Part shown: positions 32,188 to 43,483 of the stretch, one piece after another
Layout of the letters: each line of letters opens with the position of its first letter
How positions within the stretch are numbered: the first letter of the stretch is position 1
From: Marinifilum_A sediminis
GTDB lineage: Bacteria; Bacteroidota; Bacteroidia; Bacteroidales; Marinifilaceae
Assembly (NCBI GenBank): GCA_947496465.1
Contig: CANMCX010000001.1
Coordinates: 992,001-1,056,000, forward strand
DNA: 64,000 bases
Reading direction: 5' to 3'
Program-made: the position numbers and the translations under genes
Notes under the pieces: model-generated
The model's database searches: none
Seen by the model: the letters and a program-made list of their open reading frames with translations, nothing else
Told to the model about the DNA's origin: nothing

Positions 32188-34575
32188 ATGAGTTTCTATC
32201 AAAATATAATTATCAGCCTAAGACGTTTTAAAACTGAAAAAGTGAGTACACTTATCAGCCTAACCGGACTTGTTTTGGCTTTAAGCATTGTAACCATTGT
32301 ATTGGTGTTCATTTTAAACGAATTGAATTACAATAGTTTTTATAAAAATAAGGATCGAATTTACAGAGTATTAAATTACAGTAAGGTTGAAAATAAATAC
32401 TGGGCGACAAATCCATACCAGGTTGGTCAGCTTGCCAAAGAAAAGTTTTCGGAGGTAATTGCTGCCACTCATCAGTACAATGTATACGGCACTCAATTTC
32501 AGAAAAACAATGAGTTTATAGAAGAAGAATCGGTATTGGGAACTGACAGTTCTTTTTTTACTGTTTTTGGTGTTAAAATTCTACAAGGTAAATTACATGC
32601 ATTTGATGAAACCAAAGATCAAATTTTATTAAGTGCTGCAATGGCTAAAAAATATTTTGGTCGTGAAAATCCTGTTGGTAAACCATTAAAAATGAAATTG
32701 AACAACCTGGATTATCACATGCAGGTTGCTGCAATTTTTGAAGACATTCCAAACAACACAAGTGTAAAAGCCGATTTTATTGTGAATACGGATATTGCAT
32801 TTGATGATTTAGAAAAAAACATAATTACAGGTGGAAATCAGGTAGATCGAAAAAGCATGAAGGATGCCTGGACAAGTGTATTCTTTACCAATTATTTACT
32901 ACTTAAAGAATCTGTATCCATTCCTCTTTTTCAGGAGAAGCTATTAAAATTGGGAAATGAATATTCCAATAGCAAGAAAAAATACACACTATCTGCTCAA
33001 GCCTTAAAGGATGTGTACTTTAAATCAGGTGGATATATTGACAATCATAAAACCGATTCTGGAGATTTAAAAATGCTATTTGTATTGGGTAGTATCGGAT
33101 TCTTGATTCTAATTGTAGCCTGCATTAATTATCTAAACCTGGCATTAGCACAAGCCATAACCCGATTAAAAAGTTTTGCTGTTAGGAAAACATTTGGAGC
33201 CTCCCAAAAAGATATTCTTCAACAATTATTATTCGATTACTGCTTATTATCCTTACTTGCCTTACCGTTTGCCATTGCTTTAGCACAAGTTTCCTTGCCT
33301 TTTATTAGTGAGTTATTGGGTAAATCCTATTCACTGCAAATTGATGCAAATTTTATAGCAGGATTCAGCATTCTAATCGCCTTAACCATTGTGACTGGTT
33401 TAATTACTGCTGGTGCAACATTCTTAAGATTTAAACAATCGCAATTAACCATTATGCTTAAAGGAACAAAAGCGGGTCAAAATCAAAAATTCACATTGCA
33501 AAAAGCAATGATTGTTTTTCAAATTTTGATTTTCATCGTTTTACTTTCCTCCACCTTTGTTATTCAAAAGCAAGTAAACTATGCTTTTACTAAGGATTTG
33601 GGCTTTGCCAAAGACGAATTAGTAAGCGTAAATATTGGAGATAGGAATAAGGATATTTTAAAGCAAAAATTACTAAAAATACCATCTGTAAAATCAGTAA
33701 GTTCTGCAATGTGGCTTCCTCCAACAAGCAATCACATGTATATGGGAATTAAACGTTTTGATCGACCAGATGAGGACGTTTCAGTATCAGGTTTGTTTGT
33801 AGATTATGATTTTGCAAAAACAATGGGAATCAAAATTCTCTTAGGAGAAGATTTTCAGATAGAGAAACATCAATCGGGTGTTTTGGTAAATCAATCGGCT
33901 GCCAATGCCTTAGGTTTAACGGATCTAATTGGTAAAAAAACAAACTTTGGAATAGTACGTGGGCTTATTGCCGATTTTCACATGTTTTCTTTGACGGATG
34001 AAATTCCACCGATGCTATTGGCTTTATCTCCTTCATCAAGCAAACAAATGGTTATTCGCATTTCAACTAATAATATCCACAACACCATTGGTCAAATTAG
34101 AAATACCTGGGAATCATTCGAGGATGAACAAGCTTTTGATATCACTTTTACCGATGATGCTCTTAACGAGCTGTACCAATCTGAAATTCAATTTTCAAAA
34201 ACCATTGGTTTGCTAGCATTTATTGCCATACTAATCGCCAGCCTTGGTTTATTAGGCTTGTCTCTCTTTATTGGAAAACAAAGAATAAAGGAAATTGGAG
34301 TTCGAAAAGCCAATGGAGCTAAAACTCACGAAATCATAAAAATGCTCAATCAGGACTTTTCAAAACTGGTATTCATTGCCTTTATACCAGCCTGTCCGGT
34401 TTCCTGGTATGTTATGAACAAATGGTTAGAAAACTTTGCCTATAGAACTGAACTTTCGTGGTGGATATTCGCATTAGCAGGTATAGTTGCTATGGGTATT
34501 TCTTTACTAACTGTTTCATGGCAATCTTGGAAAGCAGCAAAGAAAAATCCAGTGGAGAGTTTAAGGTATGAATGA
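32188..34575 (+). CDS. FtsX/MacB-like ABC permease, copy 2
   Basis: The 795-residue protein has the same domain order as copy 1 and follows it by 22 bases. It has the motif KYFGRENPVGKPLK in the first periplasmic domain, which is common to the family, and the shared C-terminus (IGVRKANGAKTHEIIKMLNQDF...WYVMNKWLENFAYRTELSWW...NPVESLRYE). Similarity between copies is highest in the last ~100 residues and low in the periplasmic domains, as expected if those contact different partners. Confidence 0.92.
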   Translation: MSFYQNIIISLRRFKTEKVSTLISLTGLVLALSIVTIVLVFILNELNYNSFYKNKDRIYRVLNYSKVENKYWATNPYQVGQLAKEKFSEVIAATHQYNVYGTQFQKNNEFIEEESVLGTDSSFFTVFGVKILQGKLHAFDETKDQILLSAAMAKKYFGRENPVGKPLKMKLNNLDYHMQVAAIFEDIPNNTSVKADFIVNTDIAFDDLEKNIITGGNQVDRKSMKDAWTSVFFTNYLLLKESVSIPLFQEKLLKLGNEYSNSKKKYTLSAQALKDVYFKSGGYIDNHKTDSGDLKMLFVLGSIGFLILIVACINYLNLALAQAITRLKSFAVRKTFGASQKDILQQLLFDYCLLSLLALPFAIALAQVSLPFISELLGKSYSLQIDANFIAGFSILIALTIVTGLITAGATFLRFKQSQLTIMLKGTKAGQNQKFTLQKAMIVFQILIFIVLLSSTFVIQKQVNYAFTKDLGFAKDELVSVNIGDRNKDILKQKLLKIPSVKSVSSAMWLPPTSNHMYMGIKRFDRPDEDVSVSGLFVDYDFAKTMGIKILLGEDFQIEKHQSGVLVNQSAANALGLTDLIGKKTNFGIVRGLIADFHMFSLTDEIPPMLLALSPSSSKQMVIRISTNNIHNTIGQIRNTWESFEDEQAFDITFTDDALNELYQSEIQFSKTIGLLAFIAILIASLGLLGLSLFIGKQRIKEIGVRKANGAKTHEIIKMLNQDFSKLVFIAFIPACPVSWYVMNKWLENFAYRTELSWWIFALAGIVAMGISLLTVSWQSWKAAKKNPVESLRYE

Positions 34576-34630
34576 TCTCTTTGAATAAACATCAAATCTA
34601 ACCCTTGATTAAAATTAAAACCTATCAAAC

Positions 34631-37048
34631 ATGATCGTTCAATACCTTAAATATGCCTTCCGAAAAATATTCAGTAAAAATTCTTTTACATTAGTTAATA
34701 TCATTGGTCTGTGTGTTGGAGTAAGTTCATTTTTTATTCTAAGCTTATATTTTGCTTATGAAAATAGCTATGATCGCTTTTTTCCAAATTCTGAAAATAT
34801 CTACAGACTTAGCCTTGAATTAAAACAAAATGATAGAACCATATTTAACAAAGCTACCTCAAGCTATTCTATTGGACCTTTACTAAAAAAAGAACTTCCT
34901 GAAGTTAAAGAATATGCTAGAGCTGGATATGAAAAATGCCTGGTTTATTTGAAGGGAGAAAAACAAAAAAGAGTAGATTTATTTTGGGTAGATTCCACAT
35001 TTTTAAATGTTATTCCTGTGGAAATGATCGTTGGAGATCGTAACACAGCTCTTGCTGATCCATACTCCGCAGTACTTTCAGATGAAATGGCTAAATTTTA
35101 TTTTGGCAATGAAGATCCTCTGAATAAAACTATCTATGTAAACGAACAATTAGCATTTACGGTAAAAGGAGTCTTTAAATCACTACCCGACAACAGCCAT
35201 TTTAATTTTAAGGTTCTCTTGTCTTTAAGTACAGGAAATGTATTATGGCCAGGTTGGGGAACAAATAATATCAATTGGGAAGGAGATTCCTGGCTTTACA
35301 CTTACGTGCAATTAAAGGAAAACACTGATAAAAATGCAATCAAGAATAAGATCAATACAATAGTTGACAAACATTTACCGGAGCGACTTAAAGAGGATAA
35401 TTTTCAATACAATTTTAATCTGCAAGCAATTTGTGATATTCATTTAAACTCACAAATTGAGAATGAATTTAAAGTAAATGGCTCTAAACGTGATGCAGAT
35501 ATTATTCTTATCATAGGCATTCTAATAATCTCGATTGCCTGGATTAACTATTTCAATTTAATCAACAGCTCACTTTATGACAATTTAAAAGAGATAAGCA
35601 TTAGGAAGGTAAATGGAGCATCAAAATCAAATGTAATTAAGCAATTCGTAACCGAAGTTTTCATTGTCAATTCCATAAGTGTTCTTATTTCTATAGTATT
35701 TATATTCCTCTTTATTCCAAAAATTGAATCTCTTTCTGGTAAACCAATATTTTCTTACTTAATCGAAAATCAATGGTTGTATCTTCTATTTCCTGCACTC
35801 TTATTTATGGGAGTTGTAATATCAAGCATTTATCCTGCATTGATAATAGCATCTCTTACGCCTCAAAATTCAATTAAAGGATATAAGCTTTCCAATTCGG
35901 GAAGTCTAAACTTCAAAAAAATATTAATCATATTTCAACTCACAGCATCAATCGTACTAACAATAGGTGTAATATCAATAAACAAACAGCTTAAGTTTAT
36001 TCAATCAAAAGATTTAGGTTATCAAAAAGAACAAATAATAATGATTGATGCACCATGTACACTTAACATGGATAGCACGAAACAAGACAAGTATAAAAGT
36101 TTCAAACATGAATTGCTTACTAATAGTCTAATCAACTCCGTAACCAGTTCTGGTACCGGAATAGGTTCACAATTATTTAGTGATATATCTTATCAGTTTT
36201 TAGATGATCGAAAAATCGATAACTCCTTCAAAACAAATTCTATTGATGAACATTTTATTGATGTTTTTAACATTCGATGGTTAGCCGGAAACAATACCAG
36301 CTTAAAAGAATACAGTAACAAACAACAAGTTTTAATAAATGAAACAGCAAGTACGTTACTTGGCTTTCCAAATCCTAAAGATGCAATTGGCAGTTATCTA
36401 ATAAATAACGATTCCAAAAATCAAATAAGAGGCGTTATTGCTGATTTCCATCAAGAAAGCTTAAAATGTAAACTTCAACCAACAGTTTACTTCTTTAATC
36501 ATCCTTCAAATTTTGGAACCTATTCAGTTCGAATTAATACTACGGATATTAGTACCACACTAAATTTTATTCAAAAAAAATGGCAATTGGTCTATCCTGA
36601 TGATCCGTATATTTACAATTTTCTGGATAATCGCCTAAGTGAGTTATATTATGCGGATCAACAATTTGGTACCATTCTACTTTTATTTACTGTGCTTTCA
36701 ATATTTGTAGCATGTCTGGGACTTTTAGGACTTATTACAATAACTACACGAAAAAATAATAAAGAAATAGGTGTACGAAAAGTAAACGGTGCAAAAACAA
36801 TAGAAATAATGTCTATGCTTCTTAAAGATTTTACAAAATGGACATTTATTGCATTTGTTATTGCCTGCCCTATTGCCTATGTCTTTATGCAAAAGTGGCT
36901 TCAAATATTTGCATATAAAACCGAACTCTCCTGGTGGATATTTGCATTATCGGGGTTCATAGCAATGGGAATTACTCTACTAACAGTATCGATACAATCC
37001 TTTAGAGCTGCCAGAAGAAATCCTGTAGAAAGTTTGAGAGATGAATAA
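34631..37048 (+). CDS. FtsX/MacB-like ABC permease, copy 3
   Basis: The longest copy at 805 residues. The start lies 55 bases after copy 2. Its C-terminal block diverges a little: MSMLLKDFTKWTFIAFVIACPIAYVFMQKW and the tail NPVESLRDE instead of RYE. The substrate is unknown. Confidence 0.92.
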   Translation: MIVQYLKYAFRKIFSKNSFTLVNIIGLCVGVSSFFILSLYFAYENSYDRFFPNSENIYRLSLELKQNDRTIFNKATSSYSIGPLLKKELPEVKEYARAGYEKCLVYLKGEKQKRVDLFWVDSTFLNVIPVEMIVGDRNTALADPYSAVLSDEMAKFYFGNEDPLNKTIYVNEQLAFTVKGVFKSLPDNSHFNFKVLLSLSTGNVLWPGWGTNNINWEGDSWLYTYVQLKENTDKNAIKNKINTIVDKHLPERLKEDNFQYNFNLQAICDIHLNSQIENEFKVNGSKRDADIILIIGILIISIAWINYFNLINSSLYDNLKEISIRKVNGASKSNVIKQFVTEVFIVNSISVLISIVFIFLFIPKIESLSGKPIFSYLIENQWLYLLFPALLFMGVVISSIYPALIIASLTPQNSIKGYKLSNSGSLNFKKILIIFQLTASIVLTIGVISINKQLKFIQSKDLGYQKEQIIMIDAPCTLNMDSTKQDKYKSFKHELLTNSLINSVTSSGTGIGSQLFSDISYQFLDDRKIDNSFKTNSIDEHFIDVFNIRWLAGNNTSLKEYSNKQQVLINETASTLLGFPNPKDAIGSYLINNDSKNQIRGVIADFHQESLKCKLQPTVYFFNHPSNFGTYSVRINTTDISTTLNFIQKKWQLVYPDDPYIYNFLDNRLSELYYADQQFGTILLLFTVLSIFVACLGLLGLITITTRKNNKEIGVRKVNGAKTIEIMSMLLKDFTKWTFIAFVIACPIAYVFMQKWLQIFAYKTELSWWIFALSGFIAMGITLLTVSIQSFRAARRNPVESLRDE

Positions 37049-37063
37049 TAAAAACTAAAAATT

Positions 37064-39448
37064 ATGCTTTGGTATCATTTAAAATTATCCGTTTTACGAT
37101 TGCTTAAGAATAGAGCTTTTTCTGTAACAAATATTCTGGGACTCAGTTTTGGAATCGCATCCTTTTTTGTCCTATTCATTCATGTGCAAAATGAAAAAAG
37201 TTATGACAATCACATACAAGGTTCCCAAGAAATATATAGAGTATTGTCAACGCCATCGCATATAGATGATTCGTGGGCAAGAAGTTTAGGCTTTATTAAA
37301 GAAGCGGCATTACAATTACCTGAAATTGAAAATGCCACTCAATTTTCGCATTGTAAATCTGGTACAATAAAAATAAATAATGAGAGCGTAGTTCAAGAAG
37401 ATATTTTATCTGTTGATACTAATTTTATTAGCATATTTAAGATAGAAAGTACGATCGGAAATCTATCAGAAATTGATAAACCCAATAAAGCTTTTGTATC
37501 TGAAAAATTTGCGAAAAAGTACTTTAAGAATAAGAACCCAATTGGTCAATATTTTGAAGTTGAGGCATTACAATATCAAAGGGATTTGGGAAAGTATGAA
37601 ATAGCAGGAGTAATTAAAAACACCCCTATAAAAACTCATTTCAATTGCGAAATACTTCTTTCCCAAAAAGGAACTTTGGAAGAACGATATGCATCCTTAT
37701 CAACAAGGAAAATTCAGTGGGTTTACAATTATTTAAAATTGAAGAAAGGCACTTCTCCAAATTTTATTGCTGATAAAATACTTACTCATTTCAATAAGTC
37801 CAGTTTCAGACAAACAAGAGGTCCAAAAGATTACAAATTTCGTCTTCAAAAGATGACGGATATCCATTTAAAATCAAACAACAGATTTGAACTAAAAGAG
37901 AGCAATACTAAAATAAATATCAACCTGTTTACTCTGGTTTCTTTCGTGATATTATTTGTGTCTCTGGTCAATTTTATCAGCTTAATTACTGTGAACCTTT
38001 TCAAACGATCGAAAGAATTTGGATTAAAATCATCTATTGGTGCACATAAAAAACATTTGCTGTATCAGGTTCTTCTTGAAGTATTGGTTCTAAATTCTAT
38101 ATCAATTGCAATTTCATTGTTTGCAATACAATTGATAAAACCTTTCATCAATCAGTTTTACGAAATTCAGTTTGATATTTTCTATAATGAACCCATAATT
38201 TATTGGTCCATTCTATTAATTCTTACTTGCAGTGGATTAATATCCGTTTTATTTGTTCGATTCTTTATCCTAAAAAGCAATTCTACCAGCGAAATAATAA
38301 AAGGTTTAAAACCATTAACTGGAAAGCGTTTGCTACAGCCATTGATGATATTTCAAATCCTAATTGTAATTGTTTTGATTTCATCTACAATTCTGGTAAA
38401 CAAACAAATCAACTTTATATTGGATAAACCTCTCGGCTTTACCAAAAATAATGTTGTGGTCATTCATCAAAAGGATTTCTCCAAAGATCCTAAAGTGTTT
38501 GCCAACGAGCTAAGCAAAAATTCTCAAATAGAATCGGTTGGTTTTACCAGGCAATATTTTGGATATCCAACGCAGGAGTACTCGTTAGAAGAATTTAATG
38601 TAGAAGGCACTGCCGAAATGGGTTTAGCAAATTATGAATACCTAAAAACAATGGATATTAAATTCATTTATAATGATATCAACGAATTAGAAGATACAAT
38701 AAGCGGTATGGTAATTAACAATCACCTATACAGGAAATTGCTTGAAAAGCATCTAAGTATGGATAACATTAAAACCCATCTGTCAAGTAGAGCACTAGAA
38801 GAAGATCAAATCAGATTCAATATTATAGGTGTAGTTGAAGATTTTAATTATAGTTCGGCTCACGAGCAAGTTGGAAACTATTTCTTCTGGTTAGGAGAAT
38901 CTAGAAGTAATGCAAGATTTACTCATATTAAAATAGCTTCTGAAAACATACGATCGGCAATGAAGTTCATACAAGAAGAATGGAAGAAACACTATCCAAA
39001 CCAAAAAATGGACTATTTCTTTATGGATGAAAAGGTCGCACAACAATACAAATCGGAAAATATTCTGAGGAAGATATTATTGAGCTTTTCCATACTTGGA
39101 ATTATCATTGGAATTATTGGAATAAGTGCTCTCTCCTATTTTTCATCGGAACAGCGCACCAAAGAAATAGGCGTTCGTAAAGCAAACGGGGCCAAAACTT
39201 ACGAAATAATTGGTATGCTAAACAAAGATTTTCAAAAATGGGTTTTTGCTGCTTTTGTTCTGGCTTGCCCCATTTCTTGGTATGCCATGAATAAATGGCT
39301 CGAAAACTTTGCCTATAAAACTGAAATCTCCTGGTGGATTTTTATTCTTTCCGGTGCATTTGCCCTGGCAATAACTTTGATAACTGTATCATTCCAATCC
39401 TGGAATACAGCAAGAAAAAATCCAGTGGAAAGTCTGAGATATGAATAA
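37064..39448 (+). CDS. FtsX/MacB-like ABC permease, copy 4
   Basis: The 794-residue protein follows copy 3 by 15 bases. It keeps both helix sets and the shared C-terminus (IGVRKANGAKTYEIIGMLNKDFQKW, NPVESLRYE). Its periplasmic parts are lysine-rich and unlike those of the neighbours. A lipoprotein gene follows 18 bases later, so the two may work together. Confidence 0.92.
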   Translation: MLWYHLKLSVLRLLKNRAFSVTNILGLSFGIASFFVLFIHVQNEKSYDNHIQGSQEIYRVLSTPSHIDDSWARSLGFIKEAALQLPEIENATQFSHCKSGTIKINNESVVQEDILSVDTNFISIFKIESTIGNLSEIDKPNKAFVSEKFAKKYFKNKNPIGQYFEVEALQYQRDLGKYEIAGVIKNTPIKTHFNCEILLSQKGTLEERYASLSTRKIQWVYNYLKLKKGTSPNFIADKILTHFNKSSFRQTRGPKDYKFRLQKMTDIHLKSNNRFELKESNTKININLFTLVSFVILFVSLVNFISLITVNLFKRSKEFGLKSSIGAHKKHLLYQVLLEVLVLNSISIAISLFAIQLIKPFINQFYEIQFDIFYNEPIIYWSILLILTCSGLISVLFVRFFILKSNSTSEIIKGLKPLTGKRLLQPLMIFQILIVIVLISSTILVNKQINFILDKPLGFTKNNVVVIHQKDFSKDPKVFANELSKNSQIESVGFTRQYFGYPTQEYSLEEFNVEGTAEMGLANYEYLKTMDIKFIYNDINELEDTISGMVINNHLYRKLLEKHLSMDNIKTHLSSRALEEDQIRFNIIGVVEDFNYSSAHEQVGNYFFWLGESRSNARFTHIKIASENIRSAMKFIQEEWKKHYPNQKMDYFFMDEKVAQQYKSENILRKILLSFSILGIIIGIIGISALSYFSSEQRTKEIGVRKANGAKTYEIIGMLNKDFQKWVFAAFVLACPISWYAMNKWLENFAYKTEISWWIFILSGAFALAITLITVSFQSWNTARKNPVESLRYE

Positions 39449-39466
39449 TCAAAACCCAATATAATT

Positions 39467-41005
39467 ATGAAATTAATTCACCTTACACTATTTCTTCTCC
39501 TATTTTCATTTGCTTGTCAGAACAACAAGATGAAAATCAATGAAAAAAAGTTATCTGAAAAAATTCTTAGTGAAGAAGAGATTCTTGCTCAAAAGGAAGA
39601 ATTGCGTCAGCAAAAAGAACAAGAACTGACTGATTCGTTAGCAAAACTTCCAAAAGGATTTAGGTTTGAAGCCATTCGTAAAGTCAATTTGCAACATCGT
39701 CCACATATTATCGATGTGGTAAATCGTATTGACAGCACTAAAGAATTTAAACTTTCGGATGTTGCCAGCACAATCGAATACATAAGAATTCAGAACCTAC
39801 CCGATTCGAGTATTTCTAATAATATGAATTACAAATATTATATGACCGATAAACATTTGGTTGCTTCAAATATATACGGTATCCATTTGTTCACTAAGGA
39901 TGGAAAATTCAAAAACACGATTATAAAAAACAACTTAAGTGGAGTAAAATATGATCGCAAAAGAGATGAAGTAAGTGTTTACTTTTCCAATTTTGCAAAA
40001 ATAGGAGGCAATACTTCAGTATGGTCGAGAGGTGACAATTTGTTCTACCATTATAAAAATACCAATACCGGTCAGGACTATATTATGGAATTGGACTGCT
40101 CCCAGGAATTGCTTGGAATAAACACTGAATTTGAGCCTGAAAATCCAAGAAAAGTAATAGGTATGGGCAAAATATCAGTTGATTTAAACCATGGTCAGGA
40201 TAAGGTTTTTAAAGCCGCACATCCTAATGGAATGTCATCTTATGGATCTAAATACTTGTATGATATGATCGGCATTTTTAGTCCTGATAAAAACACCTAT
40301 CTATTACAAAGTCCAAATGGAAGCAATATGCTGAAAATTTTAAACACACGAGGTGACACTTTATCGAGCTTTAAAAAGTTGGAACAATTGAAAAACTTTA
40401 AGCGAAGAAGTTATCGTGGTTTCGATTACGGAAATTCATACGAGAAAAATGGAAATTACTACTTCCGAACAGATTACAACGACACCATTTTTAAAGTAAT
40501 TCCTCCTAACATCATTCAACCGGAATATGTATTTAATCTAGGAAATCATAAAGTAAAAAAACAAGAAGCATTGAATTCAACATTTGATCTTACAGGTAAA
40601 ATAACACCTTATGAATGGGCTGATTCAAAAGATTATATCTACATGAGTTTCATCAAAGACAATAATCTTTGTCCAAACTCCATGAAAAGTAAAAGTGTGA
40701 AATTACATTATGCACTTTACGATAAGAAAAATAAAAACTTACAATTTGTAAAAAACAATCCTACCAGTTATACATTAGATAATCTGGTTAATGATATTGA
40801 TGGAGGTTTTAGTGTGTGGCCTAAATCCTATATGATCAATCGTTATGGAGAAATTATGATGGCACTACGTGGTGAAGATATCAAGGAACAAGTTGCATCA
40901 GATGAATTTAAAAATTCTATAGCTCCTGCCGAGAACAAACAAAAGTTGATCGATTTGGCAAACAATTGTACCAATGATGACCAGATATTAATGCTGGTAA
41001 AATAA
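39467..41005 (+). CDS. Lipoprotein with probable 6-bladed beta-propeller, inside the permease cluster
   Basis: The 512-residue protein has a lipoprotein signal ending LLFSFAC (C17). A charged helical stretch (about 20-60, rich in K and E) precedes a domain starting KEFKLSDVASTIEYIRIQ, typical of the 6-bladed propeller lipoproteins of Bacteroidota. Blade-like segments such as KHLVASNIYGIHLFTKDGKF follow. It is probably anchored facing the periplasm. It is the only non-permease gene among six permeases, which suggests a substrate or partner of copy 4. A hairpin follows at 41018-41045. Confidence 0.8.
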   Translation: MKLIHLTLFLLLFSFACQNNKMKINEKKLSEKILSEEEILAQKEELRQQKEQELTDSLAKLPKGFRFEAIRKVNLQHRPHIIDVVNRIDSTKEFKLSDVASTIEYIRIQNLPDSSISNNMNYKYYMTDKHLVASNIYGIHLFTKDGKFKNTIIKNNLSGVKYDRKRDEVSVYFSNFAKIGGNTSVWSRGDNLFYHYKNTNTGQDYIMELDCSQELLGINTEFEPENPRKVIGMGKISVDLNHGQDKVFKAAHPNGMSSYGSKYLYDMIGIFSPDKNTYLLQSPNGSNMLKILNTRGDTLSSFKKLEQLKNFKRRSYRGFDYGNSYEKNGNYYFRTDYNDTIFKVIPPNIIQPEYVFNLGNHKVKKQEALNSTFDLTGKITPYEWADSKDYIYMSFIKDNNLCPNSMKSKSVKLHYALYDKKNKNLQFVKNNPTSYTLDNLVNDIDGGFSVWPKSYMINRYGEIMMALRGEDIKEQVASDEFKNSIAPAENKQKLIDLANNCTNDDQILMLVK

Positions 41006-41017
41006 AACTGATAATTG

Positions 41018-41045
41018 GGTTCATGGGATTTTATTCCCGTGAACC
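41018..41045 (+). terminator. Strong hairpin between lipoprotein and permease copy 5
   Basis: GGTTCATGGGA and TCCCGTGAACC form an 11-bp stem with one wobble pair and a six-base loop. The following bases TTCCTCTAATCTT are only moderately T-rich, so it may attenuate rather than stop transcription into the last two permeases, or stabilise the mRNA end. Confidence 0.6.
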
Positions 41046-41076
41046 TTCCTCTAATCTTACTTGACAAGACATACAG

Positions 41077-43467
41077 ATGAAGCAAACCTTTAAAATCATT
41101 TTCCGATCGATGCTAAAAAAGCCAATTCTAACTCTGGTAAGCTTTACCGGATTTACCATTGGAATAATGGCTTCTTTACTGATCTATCTTTGGGTGTACA
41201 ATCAGCTAAACTTCGATAAATTTCATTCAGATTACAATCAAATTTATCGTGTTCTTACCTTGTCAAAAGCCGGAGAAGATATTGTAAAATCAAGTAGATC
41301 TTATCAGCCAATTGCCGGAACATTAAAGAAGGATTATCCACAAATTGAAGCGGCTACATTTCTCATGTCCTCATCGGAAGATGCTCCTTTATATGTCGAT
41401 AATAAAAACAGAAAAATAGAAGCCCGTAAGTGCTACACAAATAAAGGTTTCTTTGACATATTTAATGGCTTCACTTTTATCGAAGGCAACAAAGAAAGTG
41501 CATTCGAAAACAAATACAACATTGTATTGTCTGAGAAAATTGCGCACAAATTGTTTGGATTGGAATCAGCCTTGGGAAAGAAAATTATCAGTGACAAATA
41601 CGACGAAATAATTTATACCGTTGGAGCCGTTCTTAAAGTCCCATCAAACAGTCATATTAGTTTTGATTTTTTGGTATCGAAGCAACTTCTTTCAACTAGT
41701 CATTATCTAAATCTTTGGGGTGATTCCTATTGGATTAGGACCTATATAAAACTCGGGAAAAATGCATTAATCGATGATTCATTTCTTGCTAAAGTAAGCA
41801 ATCATATTAGCAGATACTCGAACAAAACAGATAAACTCCTGTTTCAACCCATTGCAGATATTCACCTGCATTCTGATTATACACCAAATATTCTTGATCA
41901 ACATATTAGCAGTTATAAATATGTCTTGATTTTTTCGGGATTAGCCTTGCTGATTTTGATAATGGTAATCTTAAACTTCTCAATTCTTTCCACTGCTCGT
42001 TACAGTGAACAAGCACAGGAAATTGGAATACAAAAGGTAAATGGAGCCAAACGAATTCATTTGTTGATCCAGTTCATGAGTAATTCCTTAATTCAAACCT
42101 TTATTGCAGCTATTCTAGCTATTGTTTTAAGTTGGATTTTCATGCCTCAATTCAATCAATTAACAGGACAAAATCTTCACTTTCACCTTTCCTCTAAATT
42201 ACTCTTGAACTTAATTGTCCTGACCTTTTTCACAGCATTGGTTGGCGGATTATATCCATCATTGTACCTATCAAATTTAAGACCTACTTTAATTCTCAAC
42301 AAACAAAATATAACTGGCAACAAATCTGGTTTGTTAAAGCTCTTGATTGTGATCCAGTTTTCCATTGCCATATTTTCATTCATATCCTCCGGAATTTTAA
42401 TCAAGCAATTTTACTTTATCAACTCAAAAGATTTAGGATTAAGTCACAATAACATGCTTGTTGTTCCTACCGGATTGTGGTATGATAGTGAAGCTTTTAA
42501 AAATGAATTGCTCCAAAATCCAAATATTACAAGTGTATCAGCCAGTACCTATGCTCCAATTGAGTATTCTTGGCGTGCAAATTACGCGATAGACAAAAAT
42601 GGTAAGCGAGACAGTATCACTGTTTCGGTAATTCATACCGATGAAAATTTTGCAAAAAATTATCAATTGGAAATAACAAAAGGACAATTTCTAAAAATGG
42701 ATTACGAAGCATATTGGAAAGAACACAAAAAAGAAAAAAATACGCAAAAACAAGAAAAACTTTCTTTTCCAATAGTAATTAACGAAACTGCTGAAAAGTT
42801 ATTTGGCTTTAATGATCCTATCGGACAAAGAATTGGAGATGAAGTTATTGTTGGTGTTGTTAAAGATTTTCATTTTAAACCTCTTCATCATCGAATTGAA
42901 CCTTTGGTACTCATGAATTCTCCTGAAAATATCATGACAATGAATATTAAAATTTCAGGCTATCAGCAATTAGAAACCATTAACTATATAAAAGAAACAT
43001 ATCAGAAGCATAGAGATAACAGAGATTTCTCCTATCAGTTTTTTGATGATATTTTGCAAAGTAAATATCAGGATGAGATTCATTTGAAAAACACCACCGA
43101 AGTATTTTCATTGCTAGCCTTACTGGTAAGTTTATTAGGAATATTGGGAATTGCAAGTTTCGTTATTCATCAACGAACCAAAGAAATAGGAGTACGAAAA
43201 GTAAATGGAGCCAAAACCTGGCAAATCATCAACATGTTCAACAAAGATTTATTGAAATGGATCATACTCTCCTTTGTTATTGCTTGCCCTATTGCCTGGT
43301 ATGTGATGAACAAATGGCTGGAAAATTTTGCCTACAAAACAGAACTCTCATGGTGGGTTTTTGCTCTATCGGGGATAATAACAATAGCTAATGCCTCTTT
43401 GACCATTTCACTTCAATCGTGGAGAGCTGCAAAAAGAAATCCGGTAGAAAGTTTGAGGTATGAATAA
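41077..43467 (+). CDS. FtsX/MacB-like ABC permease, copy 5
   Basis: The 796-residue protein comes after the hairpin at 41018. It has the family core (GVVKDFHFKPLHHRIEPLVLM, GVRKVNGAKTWQIINMFNKDLLKW) and the W-rich C-terminus ending NPVESLRYE. Because of the hairpin, it may be expressed at a different level from copies 1-4. Confidence 0.92.
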   Translation: MKQTFKIIFRSMLKKPILTLVSFTGFTIGIMASLLIYLWVYNQLNFDKFHSDYNQIYRVLTLSKAGEDIVKSSRSYQPIAGTLKKDYPQIEAATFLMSSSEDAPLYVDNKNRKIEARKCYTNKGFFDIFNGFTFIEGNKESAFENKYNIVLSEKIAHKLFGLESALGKKIISDKYDEIIYTVGAVLKVPSNSHISFDFLVSKQLLSTSHYLNLWGDSYWIRTYIKLGKNALIDDSFLAKVSNHISRYSNKTDKLLFQPIADIHLHSDYTPNILDQHISSYKYVLIFSGLALLILIMVILNFSILSTARYSEQAQEIGIQKVNGAKRIHLLIQFMSNSLIQTFIAAILAIVLSWIFMPQFNQLTGQNLHFHLSSKLLLNLIVLTFFTALVGGLYPSLYLSNLRPTLILNKQNITGNKSGLLKLLIVIQFSIAIFSFISSGILIKQFYFINSKDLGLSHNNMLVVPTGLWYDSEAFKNELLQNPNITSVSASTYAPIEYSWRANYAIDKNGKRDSITVSVIHTDENFAKNYQLEITKGQFLKMDYEAYWKEHKKEKNTQKQEKLSFPIVINETAEKLFGFNDPIGQRIGDEVIVGVVKDFHFKPLHHRIEPLVLMNSPENIMTMNIKISGYQQLETINYIKETYQKHRDNRDFSYQFFDDILQSKYQDEIHLKNTTEVFSLLALLVSLLGILGIASFVIHQRTKEIGVRKVNGAKTWQIINMFNKDLLKWIILSFVIACPIAWYVMNKWLENFAYKTELSWWVFALSGIITIANASLTISLQSWRAAKRNPVESLRYE

Positions 43468-43483
43468 TTAATCTGTAGAATTT